A stretch of DNA of 64,000 bases, taken from the NCBI RefSeq assembly GCF_020907275.1, contig NZ_JAJJWI010000002.1, forward strand, positions 21,431 through 85,430, read 5' to 3'. Both the position numbers and the translations under genes were made by a program. Every line of letters begins with the position of its first letter. The first letter of the stretch is position 1. Source of the stretch: Pontibacter silvestris. GTDB lineage: Bacteria; Bacteroidota; Bacteroidia; Cytophagales; Hymenobacteraceae. Below the pieces are notes generated by a model. It was not told the origin of the DNA. It worked only from the letters and a program-made list of their open reading frames with translations, and ran no database searches. Shown here piece by piece: positions 56,320-64,000 of the stretch.

Positions 56320-57018
56320 CTAGCTGTGTTTTTTTCGTAGTTCTGCTACCACTTTCACCATGCCTGTACTTGCTTTTTCTTCATACAGATGCAGGTTCTG
56401 GCGAGGGCGCATGTAAGGCAGGTTAGGGTCTACTACATAAATAGGTACATCATCTGATACATAATCAACGAGCCCAGCTGCCGGGTAAACGACCAATGAA
56501 GTGCCTACTACCAGAAATATGTCAGCTTGTAAAGTTTCTTCAATGGCTTTTTCCATCATTGGCACAGCTTCTCCAAACCAGACAATATTGGGTCGTAATT
56601 GAGAGCCGCGTTCACATTTGTCGCCTAATTTCAATTCCCAGCCTTTTATAGGGTAAACTAATGTTTCATCTATAGTGCTTCGGCTTTCAAACAGCTTGCC
56701 GTGCAGGTGAATTATATTGCTGGAGCCAGCACGTTCGTGTAAATCATCTACGTTCTGTGTAACTATTCGCACATCAAAGTCTTTCTCTAAGTCAGCAAGT
56801 GCCAGATGGCCAGCATTAGGTTTAACTTCATGGGCATTTTTCCGGCGCTGGTTATAGAATTCTAATACTGTTTCTTTGTTCTTTTGCCAACCCTGCGGCG
56901 ATGCCACCTCCATTACATCATGCCCTTCCCAAAGCCCGTTTGCATCCCGGAAAGTAGCAATACCACTTTCTGCGCTAATGCCTGCGCCAGTTAATACAAC
57001 TAATTTTTTCTTTTCCAT
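56320..57018 (-). CDS. NAD-dependent protein deacylase, sirtuin class III (CobB-like)
   Basis: The 232-aa product removes acyl groups from lysine using NAD+. It has GAGISAESGIATFRDANGLW, the TQNVDDLHERAG block, and the catalytic His106 in HLHGKL. Tyr55 and Arg58 (FYNQRRKNA) are the pair that recognises succinyl or malonyl groups in class III sirtuins. Only one Cys remains in the region that usually holds the zinc tetracysteine (KCERGSQLRPNIVWFGE), so the structural zinc is probably absent. Confidence 0.93.
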   Translation of the reverse strand: MEKKKLVVLTGAGISAESGIATFRDANGLWEGHDVMEVASPQGWQKNKETVLEFYNQRRKNAHEVKPNAGHLALADLEKDFDVRIVTQNVDDLHERAGSSNIIHLHGKLFESRSTIDETLVYPIKGWELKLGDKCERGSQLRPNIVWFGEAVPMMEKAIEETLQADIFLVVGTSLVVYPAAGLVDYVSDDVPIYVVDPNLPYMRPRQNLHLYEEKASTGMVKVVAELRKKHS

Positions 57019-57054
57019 GGTACTTCGATTAAAGTGTAGCTTATGGTATTAAAC

Positions 57055-57084
57055 AACAAAGCCACCTTGGCGGGTGGCTTTGTT
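57055..57084 (-). terminator. Terminator of topA
   Basis: AACAAAGCCACC and GGTGGCTTTGTT form a perfect 12-bp stem with a 6-nt loop, 17 nt past the topA stop on the minus strand. The T-run (TTGTTGTTT) is interrupted. Confidence 0.75.
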
Positions 57085-57101
57085 CCATATAAGTATACGT
57101 A

Positions 57102-59525
57102 CTACTTCTTCTTTGCAGTTGTCGCTTTCTTGGCAGCAGGTTTCTTTTCCTTTGTAGCGGCAGCTTTCTTCGTTGCTGTCTTTTTCTCTGCCGCTGGCTC
57201 AGTCTTTTTCTTAAAACCACCTCTGCCTTTTTTCTCAGGTGTTGCTTCTGCCAATTCCACGCATTCCTGTAGTGTCAGTTCTCCAGGTTCTTTACCCTTC
57301 GGAATTTTTACGTTCTTTTTACCTGCTGATATGTAGGGTCCAAATCGGCCGTTTAATACCTGAATGTCGGGATTCTCCGGAAAAGACTTGATCAGCTTCT
57401 CTGCATCGGCCTTACGTTTGGCCTGTATCAACTCAATCGCTTCTTCCGGTGTTACGCTAAGCGGGTCCAGGGTTTTAGGCAATGAATAAAACTTGCTGTC
57501 ATGACGAATATAGGGGCCAAACCTACCAATAGCAGCGATCATGTCTTTATCCTCGAAATTACCCACTATACGCGGAAGCTTAAACAGTTCCAGGGCATCT
57601 TCCAGGGTAAGGTTTTCAATGAACTGACCTTTACGCAAGCTGGCGTATACAGGCTTTTCTTCTGTTTCAGGGTTTTCCTCTCCAAGCTGTACATAAGGGC
57701 CGAATTTACCGAGTTTTGCGAGAATTTTCTTACCAGTGTTCGGATCTGTGCCTAATTCACGGGCACCGGATACATCTGCTCTGGATATGTTTTCGCTGGA
57801 TTCGATACGGCTGTGGAACTTCTGGTAGAAATTGTCGAGCATGTTCTCCCACACTTTCTGCCCGTGCGCAATCTCATCGAATTCAGCCTCTACGCGTGCT
57901 GTAAAAGAATAATCAATTACATTAGGAAAATGCTCAACCAGAAAGTCGTTCACGACCATGGCCGTATCCGTAGGGAAAAGCTTTGCTTTTTCGGCTCCTG
58001 TTATTTCAGTTTTAGTTTGCGCTGTAACGCTGTTATCTTTCAGTGTCAGCACCTGAAACGGACGCTCTTTACCCTCTCGCGTATCTTTCTCTACATAACC
58101 CCGCTTCTGAATAGTAGAGATAGTAGGGGCGTAAGTCGAGGGACGGCCAATGCCCATTTCTTCGAGCTTCTTCACTAAACTCGCTTCTGTATAACGGGCG
58201 GCGGGTCTGCTATACCGTTGAGTAGCCAGCATCTGGCGCAGTGCAATAATTTGCCCAATACTTAGTGGAGGCAACATGCCCTTAACATCGTCATCCTGAT
58301 TTTCGTCATCGTCCTTAGACTCAATATAGACTTTCAGGAAGCCTTCAAATTTTATCACCTCGCCAGTAGCTACCAATTTCTCAGGCTGAGTAGAAATACC
58401 GATTGTAGCAGTTGTTTTCTCTATTTCAGCATCTGCCATTTGAGAGGCAATGGCTCTTTTCCATATTAGTTCGTACAGGCGTTGCTCATTTCGGTCCCCG
58501 CTTGCCACCATCTGAGAGAAATCAGTTGGTCGTATGGCTTCGTGTGCCTCCTGTGCTGATTGTGATTTTGTTTTGAAATGACGTGTTTTGGCAAAATGCT
58601 CTCCGTAAGAATTTCGAATAGCACTAGCTGCACCCTGTTTGGCTTCATCCGATAAGTTAACAGAGTCAGTTCGCATATAAGAAATTTTACCGGCTTCATA
58701 TAAACGCTGTGCAACGGTCATTGTCTGCGCCACAGAAAAGTATAGCTTACGGCTGGCTTCCTGCTGTAGGGTTGAGGTCGTAAATGGAGGAGCAGGGCTG
58801 CGTTTTAACGGTTTCTGCTCCAGGTTCTCTATTGTATAAGTCGCACCAATACATTTTTGTAAAAAAGCCTGTGCTTCTTCTTCTGATTTAAACCTGGCAG
58901 GTAATTCTGCTTCCAGTGTTTTGCCTTCTACATTAAATGCAGCTGTAACTTTAAAAGAAGATTCGGCTTTAAAGCGCTCAATCTCACGTTCGCGTTCAAC
59001 TACCAGGCGCACGGCCACCGATTGTACACGCCCGGCAGAAAGGCCTGTTTTAATTTTTTTCCATAGCACAGGAGACAGCTCAAAACCAACCAAACGGTCG
59101 AGTATACGGCGTGCCTGCTGTGCATTTACTAAATCCATGTCTATGCCACGCGGAGAACTGATGGCATTAAGGATTGCGTTCTTAGTGATCTCTCTGAAAA
59201 CAATACGACGCGTCTGGGCATTGTTCAGGTTTAAAGCCTCTGTTAAATGCCATGATATAGCTTCTCCCTCACGGTCATCATCGGATGCTAACCATACAGT
59301 TTCTGCTTCCTTTGCCAGCTTACGCAGTTGCGATACCACTTCACGCTTATCGTTGGAGACAACATAGGTAGGCTTAAAGCCATTCTGAATGTCAATGGCA
59401 TTATTATCTTTGGGCAAATCGCGCACGTGACCGAAGCTTGACTTTACCACAAAGTCTTTTCCTAAGTATCCCTCTATTGTTTTAGCCTTTGCAGGCGACT
59501 CTACTATAACTAAGTTTTTTATCAT
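57102..59525 (-). CDS. topA: DNA topoisomerase I
   Basis: TopA relaxes negative supercoils by cutting one strand. The 807-aa product has the TOPRIM domain (Glu9 in IVESPAKA, the DDD of ASDDDREGEAI at 82-84), the catalytic Tyr283 in GKISYMRTDSVNLS, and the type IA core. Several C-terminal repeats follow (GKFGPYVQLGEE, GRFGPYIRHD, GRFGPYISAGKKN). The last ~45 residues form a Lys/Ala-rich tail resembling a histone-like DNA-binding segment. No tetracysteine zinc fingers were seen. Confidence 0.97.
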   Translation of the reverse strand: MIKNLVIVESPAKAKTIEGYLGKDFVVKSSFGHVRDLPKDNNAIDIQNGFKPTYVVSNDKREVVSQLRKLAKEAETVWLASDDDREGEAISWHLTEALNLNNAQTRRIVFREITKNAILNAISSPRGIDMDLVNAQQARRILDRLVGFELSPVLWKKIKTGLSAGRVQSVAVRLVVEREREIERFKAESSFKVTAAFNVEGKTLEAELPARFKSEEEAQAFLQKCIGATYTIENLEQKPLKRSPAPPFTTSTLQQEASRKLYFSVAQTMTVAQRLYEAGKISYMRTDSVNLSDEAKQGAASAIRNSYGEHFAKTRHFKTKSQSAQEAHEAIRPTDFSQMVASGDRNEQRLYELIWKRAIASQMADAEIEKTTATIGISTQPEKLVATGEVIKFEGFLKVYIESKDDDENQDDDVKGMLPPLSIGQIIALRQMLATQRYSRPAARYTEASLVKKLEEMGIGRPSTYAPTISTIQKRGYVEKDTREGKERPFQVLTLKDNSVTAQTKTEITGAEKAKLFPTDTAMVVNDFLVEHFPNVIDYSFTARVEAEFDEIAHGQKVWENMLDNFYQKFHSRIESSENISRADVSGARELGTDPNTGKKILAKLGKFGPYVQLGEENPETEEKPVYASLRKGQFIENLTLEDALELFKLPRIVGNFEDKDMIAAIGRFGPYIRHDSKFYSLPKTLDPLSVTPEEAIELIQAKRKADAEKLIKSFPENPDIQVLNGRFGPYISAGKKNVKIPKGKEPGELTLQECVELAEATPEKKGRGGFKKKTEPAAEKKTATKKAAATKEKKPAAKKATTAKKK

Positions 59526-59694
59526 CCTTTATATTTACAGGCGTACTGGGCACTAAAATTTGCCCAAAGATCAAATAATTTTTCAAACTAACACAACCTC
59601 ATCCGTATATCCTTGGTTAAACGAGAAGCTCAGAGAACTAAATTAACTTAAGAAAAGCGTTTGTTTTAACTATACGGACACATCTGCAATTAAT

Positions 59695-60177
59695 ATGCAA
59701 AGACTCTTACTCATCTGTCGTCATGCTGAAACTCAAGACCCTTATCCACTACAGCCAGACTTTGAACGTGAGTTAACACAAAATGGCCTGTTACAGGCAA
59801 AACGTACGGGGCAATGGCTTCGGGAACATTTCAAAACTACAGACGCAATTCTGGCTAGCCCTGCCAGGCGTGCTAATGTTACAGCACAGCAAATTGCAGG
59901 CCGTTTATATTACGATCAGGAAAAAATAGCTTTTCTTCCTGATCTTTATAATGCTCGTGAGACACAATTAATTCAAATTTTAAGCGAACTCCCAGGCGAA
60001 ATTAAAACAGTGGTGCTGGTAGGCCATAACCCGGGTGTTACACGCCTGGTACGAGATCTGACCTCTAAACTGATAGGTTACCTTGACCCTGCTGAGGCTG
60101 TAGCTGTTTCCATTGATCTAGAGAAGTGGGAAGACGTACATTATACTACAGGTCAGCTGATAAAACAAAATTATTAA
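59695..60177 (+). CDS. sixA: SixA-type histidine phosphatase
   Basis: The 160-aa product is of the histidine phosphatase superfamily. It has the catalytic RHA (Arg9, His10 in CRHAETQDP), then LASPARRANVTAQQI and VGHNPGVTRLV with the second catalytic His. E. coli SixA removes phosphate from histidine phosphotransfer domains, but this substrate is not proved for Bacteroidota homologues. It is single, in the same direction as the orphan ParA downstream. Confidence 0.88.
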   Translation: MQRLLLICRHAETQDPYPLQPDFERELTQNGLLQAKRTGQWLREHFKTTDAILASPARRANVTAQQIAGRLYYDQEKIAFLPDLYNARETQLIQILSELPGEIKTVVLVGHNPGVTRLVRDLTSKLIGYLDPAEAVAVSIDLEKWEDVHYTTGQLIKQNY

Positions 60178-60303
60178 CTGTTCCCGCCTCTATTGCCTGC
60201 ATATTGTTGGTTCGGTATATTCTGATTTAAATATAAAATTGTTAATTTTAACACTCATAATGGCATTATAATGCCTCTAATGTCTCATTTCCTTAATTCT
60301 TTT

Positions 60304-61050
60304 ATGAAGACAACCATCGTGGCCGTAATAAACCAGAAAGGCGGCACTGGTAAAACAACTACTACTATTAATCTGGGGAGCGCCCTGAGTAAGCTAGGGA
60401 AAAGAGTGTTGCTGCTGGACCTCGATCCTCAGAGCAACTTATCATATTCTCTGGCTGTTGCAAAACCTGACGTTACCCTGGCGGATGTTTTTTTAGGGAA
60501 CAAAAAGATAAAAGACATTCTGGTTGAAAAAGATGGTTTATGGGTAGCTCCCGGATCAAATGACCTGGTTGACATAGAAATTTCTCTGGTGCAGCAACCT
60601 GAACGGGAGCAGTTCTTGAAAAATCTTTTGTCTGAAATAAAAGGCTTTGATTATGTGCTGATTGATTGCCCTCCCTCTTTATCGGTGCTAACACTTAACG
60701 CACTTACTGCAGCACAGGAGATACTTATACCGCTCCAGATGGAAGTACTTACCCTGCAGGGCCTCGACCAGATTATGAATACGGTAAATAAAGTTAAAAA
60801 AGCTTTTAACCCAAACCTTAAAATTAAAGGTGTCGTAGTGGTGATGTTTGATGTGAGACGAAAGCTGAGCCAGGAAGTGCTGGAATACCTACAGGAAAAC
60901 GTGCGAGAAAAAATATTTGATACCCATATCCGTCTGAATGTGAAGCTGGCAGAAGCTCCTTCTTTCGGCAAAAGTATAATAGATTATGATGCCTCTTCTA
61001 ACGGCGCTAAAGATTACAGGGCATTGGCCGAAGAGTTTGTAAGGGCGTAA
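60304..61050 (+). CDS. Orphan ParA-family ATPase
   Basis: The 248-aa product has the deviant Walker A KGGTGKTTTT near residue 11, DLDPQSNLSYSL, and VLIDCPPSLSVLTLNALTAA, all ParA hallmarks, and shares the end AEAPSFGKSIIDYD with Soj. It is separate from the parA-parB pair at 32-34 kb and has no parB partner. It sits 146 nt upstream of the giant poly-HAMP gene in the same direction. ParA relatives position chemoreceptors and other large complexes, so positioning that neighbour is a possible role. ATG 60304 is preferred over an earlier start at 60271. Confidence 0.9.
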   Translation: MKTTIVAVINQKGGTGKTTTTINLGSALSKLGKRVLLLDLDPQSNLSYSLAVAKPDVTLADVFLGNKKIKDILVEKDGLWVAPGSNDLVDIEISLVQQPEREQFLKNLLSEIKGFDYVLIDCPPSLSVLTLNALTAAQEILIPLQMEVLTLQGLDQIMNTVNKVKKAFNPNLKIKGVVVVMFDVRRKLSQEVLEYLQENVREKIFDTHIRLNVKLAEAPSFGKSIIDYDASSNGAKDYRALAEEFVRA

Positions 61051-61196
61051 GCTTGCCCTGTGTTTATAAGCCATTTTACTGCATTTGATAAATTTTATTT
61101 AACTTGCTTTTACTTTGTTGTTCCACTGTTTTAATGCTGCTGTTAGTTAACTGAAAAGCTAGTAGCAGGAGCAACATCAATTCAACCTGACAAAAT

Positions 61197-64000
61197 ATGG
61201 CCTTAGGTAAAAATCTGAAGTTGAGCAAAGACAAGCTCATTAGTGACGTAGAAGCCAATAACGAGAAAACACCCGCCCCTAAAGCGAAAGGGGAAACTAA
61301 AGCAGGTGACGCTACTACAACGGTAGCTACACCGGCGCCTGCCAAGACTGCAGATAGCCCTGCTGAGACAGGAGTTGAGAAGGGCCCTGTACCAGCAAAA
61401 CTACCAAAAAGAAATGGTGATAGGCCTGAGGGAGAAAAGAACAAGCCACTTCCCACAAGCCCAGACTATATTAATGAGCAGCTGAACAAAGTGCTTTATG
61501 CGCTTGATGCATTTAAGAAAGGTGATATTTCAGTAAGGCTCACAAAGCAGAACAATGATATTTTCGCCGATATAGCAGAAGCATACAACTCCATGGTGGA
61601 AATGATTGGTGGTGTTGGAGGCGAAGTGTCCAGAATATCAAAAGTAGCCGGAGTGGAAGGAAACCTGAAGGCCAGGGCTTCTGCCGAGAGCGCCTCCGGT
61701 TTCTGGAAGGACATGATCAATAACATTAACGGCCTGGTTGACTCTATCGCTGTTCCTGTGCTGGAAGTGGGTAAGGTGTTGAAAAATATCTCCAGAGGTA
61801 ACCTGGATGAAACCTTCCAGATTCCGGTTTCCGGCGACTTCAAAGTTATGGCCGAAACCATTAACCGCACCATTGATAACCTGAACCTTTTTGCCGGGGA
61901 AGTAACGCGTGTGGCCTTAGAGGTAGGTACCGAAGGTAAGCTGGGAGGTCAGGCATCGGTGCCAAACGTAGCGGGTATATGGAAAGATCTGACAGATAAT
62001 GTAAACACCATGGCCTCTAACCTGACAGCGCAGGTGCGTGATATTGCCAACGTGGCGACAGCCGTAACCAAAGGTAATCTGACGCAGAAGGTATCGGTGG
62101 ATGTGCGTGGTGAGTTAGCTCAGCTGAAAGATAACCTAAACCAGATGGTGGACTCGCTGAACATTTTTGCTGATGAGGTAACAAGGGTGGCCCGTGAAGT
62201 AGGGACCGACGGTCGTTTGGGTGGCCAGGCCAATGTGCCCAATGTAGGTGGTGTCTGGAAAGATTTGACAGATAACGTTAATACGATGGCCTCTAACCTA
62301 ACGTCACAAATGCGTGATATTGCAAATGTATCTACGGCTGTGGCAAAAGGTGACCTGACGCAGAAGATTACAGTGAACGTAAAAGGGGAGCTTGCTGAGC
62401 TGAAAGATATCACCAACCAGATGGTGGACTCGCTGAATGTATTTGCCGGTGAAGTAACAAGAGTTGCCCGTGAGGTAGGTACGGAAGGAAAGCTGGGCGG
62501 CCAGGCCAATGTGCCTAAAGTAGAAGGTACCTGGAAAGACCTAACAGATAATGTTAACCTGATGGCCAGCAACCTGACTAGCCAGGTGCGTGATATTGCG
62601 AATGTAGCAACGGCTGTGGCGAAAGGGGACCTGACACAGAAGGTTTCTGTGGATGTAAAGGGTGAACTGGGCGACCTGAAGGATATAATGAACAACTTGG
62701 TGGACCGACTGAATGTGTTTGGTGCCGAGGTAACCCGTGTGGCTCGTGAAGTAGGAACAGAAGGTATATTAGGTGGTCAGGCCAACGTGCCAAACGTAGG
62801 TGGTATCTGGAAAGAACTAACAGATAATGTTAACCTGATGGCCTCTAACCTGACTAGCCAGGTGCGTGATATTGCGAATGTATCTACGGCTGTGGCAAAA
62901 GGAGACTTAAGCCAGAAAATAACCGTTAATGTTAAAGGTGAGTTACTTGGGTTAAAAGAGAACCTGAACCAGATGGTGGACTCACTGAACATCTTTGCTG
63001 ATGAGGTAACAAGGGTGGCCCGTGAAGTGGGTACGGAAGGAAAGCTGGGTGGCCAGGCCAACGTGCCAAACGTGGCCGGTGTGTGGAAGGACCTGACAGA
63101 TAACGTAAACACCATGGCCAGTAATCTGACTGGCCAGGTACGCGATATTGCTAAAGTATCTACAGCTGTTTCCAGAGGCGATCTGACACAGAAAGTATCT
63201 GTGGATGTGAAGGGAGAGTTGGGAGAGCTAAAAGAAAATCTTAATCAGCTAGTAGATTATCTGAATGTGTTTGCCGGTGAGGTAACACGCGTGGCCCTGG
63301 AAGTAGGAACAGAAGGTAGGCTGGGTGGCCAGGCCAACGTGCCAAACGTAGCCGGTGTGTGGAAAGACCTGACAGATAACGTAAACACCATGGCCACAAA
63401 CCTGACAACGCAGGTGCGTGATATTGCTAAAGTATCTACGGCTGTTTCTAGAGGCGATTTGGCTCAGAAAATAACAGTAGAAGCACGAGGTGAAATTCTG
63501 GACCTGAAAGAGAACCTGAACCAGATGGTGGATTCGCTGAACATCTTTGCTGATGAGGTAACCCGTGTGGCCCGTGAAGTGGGTACGGAAGGAAAGCTGG
63601 GCGGCCAGGCCAACGTGCCAAAAGTTAGGGGTACTTGGAAAGAGTTGACAGATAACGTAAATACCATGGCTTCTAACCTGACGTCGCAGGTGCGTGATAT
63701 TGCTAAAGTATCTACAGCTGTGGCGAAAGGAGACCTGACGCAAAAGGTATCAGTGGATGTAAAAGGAGAGATGGCCGAACTCAAAGAGAACATCAACCGC
63801 ATGGTGGACTCTCTGAACGTGTTTGCCGGTGAGGTAACACGCGTGGCACTGGAAGTAGGAACAGAAGGTAGGCTGGGTGGCCAGGCCAACGTGCCAAATG
63901 TAGCCGGTGTGTGGAAAGACCTGACAGATAACGTAAACACCATGGCCACAAACCTGACAACGCAGGTGCGGGGTATTGTAAAAGTAGTAACGGCTGTATC
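61197..64000 (+). CDS. Giant cytoplasmic poly-HAMP signalling protein (partial, probable hybrid histidine kinase)
   Basis: At least 934 aa are encoded, with the frame open to the window edge. Residues 1-~85 are a Pro/Ala/Lys/Glu-rich linker without a membrane segment. A divergent HAMP-like stretch follows ([21 protein letters not shown]), and from residue 229 eight or more units of exactly 92 aa run in tandem, each with a LNxFAxEVTRVAxEVGTEG helix and a DLTDNVNxMAxNLTxQVRDIA helix, i.e. about two HAMP modules per unit. This matches the poly-HAMP arrays of Nik1-type and Bacteroidota hybrid kinases, whose kinase and receiver domains would lie beyond 64000; they are not seen here. Confidence 0.88.
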   Translation, partial: MALGKNLKLSKDKLISDVEANNEKTPAPKAKGETKAGDATTTVATPAPAKTADSPAETGVEKGPVPAKLPKRNGDRPEGEKNKPLPTSPDYINEQLNKVLYALDAFKKGDISVRLTKQNNDIFADIAEAYNSMVEMIGGVGGEVSRISKVAGVEGNLKARASAESASGFWKDMINNINGLVDSIAVPVLEVGKVLKNISRGNLDETFQIPVSGDFKVMAETINRTIDNLNLFAGEVTRVALEVGTEGKLGGQASVPNVAGIWKDLTDNVNTMASNLTAQVRDIANVATAVTKGNLTQKVSVDVRGELAQLKDNLNQMVDSLNIFADEVTRVAREVGTDGRLGGQANVPNVGGVWKDLTDNVNTMASNLTSQMRDIANVSTAVAKGDLTQKITVNVKGELAELKDITNQMVDSLNVFAGEVTRVAREVGTEGKLGGQANVPKVEGTWKDLTDNVNLMASNLTSQVRDIANVATAVAKGDLTQKVSVDVKGELGDLKDIMNNLVDRLNVFGAEVTRVAREVGTEGILGGQANVPNVGGIWKELTDNVNLMASNLTSQVRDIANVSTAVAKGDLSQKITVNVKGELLGLKENLNQMVDSLNIFADEVTRVAREVGTEGKLGGQANVPNVAGVWKDLTDNVNTMASNLTGQVRDIAKVSTAVSRGDLTQKVSVDVKGELGELKENLNQLVDYLNVFAGEVTRVALEVGTEGRLGGQANVPNVAGVWKDLTDNVNTMATNLTTQVRDIAKVSTAVSRGDLAQKITVEARGEILDLKENLNQMVDSLNIFADEVTRVAREVGTEGKLGGQANVPKVRGTWKELTDNVNTMASNLTSQVRDIAKVSTAVAKGDLTQKVSVDVKGEMAELKENINRMVDSLNVFAGEVTRVALEVGTEGRLGGQANVPNVAGVWKDLTDNVNTMATNLTTQVRGIVKVVTAV
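61881..64000 (+). repeat. Tandem 276-nt coding repeat (poly-HAMP array)
   Basis: The GTAAC of the VTRVA segment recurs at 61902, 62178, 62454, 62730, 63006, 63282, 63558 and 63834, always exactly 276 nt apart with no insertion or deletion. Units alternate between QKVSVDV and QKITVN/EV types, giving a 552-nt super-period. Seven complete units and part of an eighth lie in the window. Confidence 0.95.

Noticed and set aside
57043..57336. 97-codon plus-strand hydrophobic frame
   Set aside because: It is the antisense of the Lys/Ala-rich tail of topA, which reads as Phe/Ala-rich sequence on the other strand.
61076..63949. Several minus-strand open frames of 71-191 codons in the poly-HAMP region
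   Set aside because: They are antisense shadows of the repeat array, recurring with the same 276-nt spacing and with low-complexity products rich in Ser, Phe and Thr; the plus strand carries the coherent HAMP protein.
61881..64000. CRISPR array or satellite DNA
   Set aside because: The repeat is 276 nt, coding and in frame throughout, with no spacers.

Overview
This window looks like a chromosomal segment from a Bacteroidota bacterium of the order Cytophagales, most likely Pontibacter or another Hymenobacteraceae member. The evidence is the gene set and order (parA-parB-DUF5683-dapB-lepB, an S1 protein with six S1 repeats, LytS/LytTR signalling next to an outer-membrane receptor, a giant poly-HAMP protein), promoters of the Bacteroidota form TTTG-N19-TAnnTTTG, and poor Shine-Dalgarno sequences. 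The genus is an inference from memory of families; no search was run. No insertion sequence, prophage, CRISPR array or rRNA was seen. There is one tRNA gene, tRNA-Cys(GCA).

Layout. 1-8.4 kb: a partial TamB-like gene diverging from tsaD, then smpB, an SH3-NlpC/P60 hydrolase, an HNH nuclease, rpsA with a recognisable promoter and terminator, a 2-hydroxyacid dehydrogenase and a secreted S1/P1 nuclease. 8.5-19.6 kb: tRNA-Cys, a cyanophycin-synthetase-like gene, a membrane-anchored coiled-coil protein, kdsA, a DUF695-RraB protein, a methyltransferase, apaG, ung, a short-chain dehydrogenase and a large helical-repeat protein. 19.8-24.0 kb: the leuA-leuC-leuD-leuB operon, closed by a strong terminator. 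24.2-29.6 kb: a DUF1080 protein, an overlapping amidoligase/glutamine-amidotransferase pair, DUF1330, an M20 peptidase and a GNAT acetyltransferase. 29.9-34.7 kb: a tight six-gene operon (MBL-fold hydrolase, parA, parB, DUF5683, dapB, lepB). 35.2-39.8 kb: an outer-membrane receptor followed by an overlapping LytS-type kinase and LytTR regulator. 39.9-48.3 kb: purU, a large FAD/Fe-S oxidoreductase, a secreted polysaccharide deacetylase, a sparse stretch holding a 54-codon secreted-peptide gene, and an FAD-Rieske oxidoreductase. 48.4-57.0 kb: DUF922 protease-like protein, a MATE exporter, an aminotransferase, the ergothioneine genes egtB-egtD, menC, an encapsulated-ferritin homologue, DoxX and a sirtuin. 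57.1-64.0 kb: topA, sixA, an orphan ParA and the start of a giant poly-HAMP protein that runs off the window.

The most interesting items are: (1) the poly-HAMP gene, with an exact 276-nt period and a 552-nt two-unit super-period, beside an orphan ParA; (2) a stand-alone encapsulated-ferritin homologue that keeps its ferroxidase residues but has no visible encapsulin-targeting tail and no shell gene nearby; (3) the amidoligase/amidotransferase pair, predicted to make an unknown amide-linked product; (4) egtB-egtD next to a PLP enzyme that could supply the missing C-S lyase; (5) a 54-residue secreted peptide ending in a TonB-box-like motif; and (6) two very long perfect hairpins at gene 3' ends without U-tracts.
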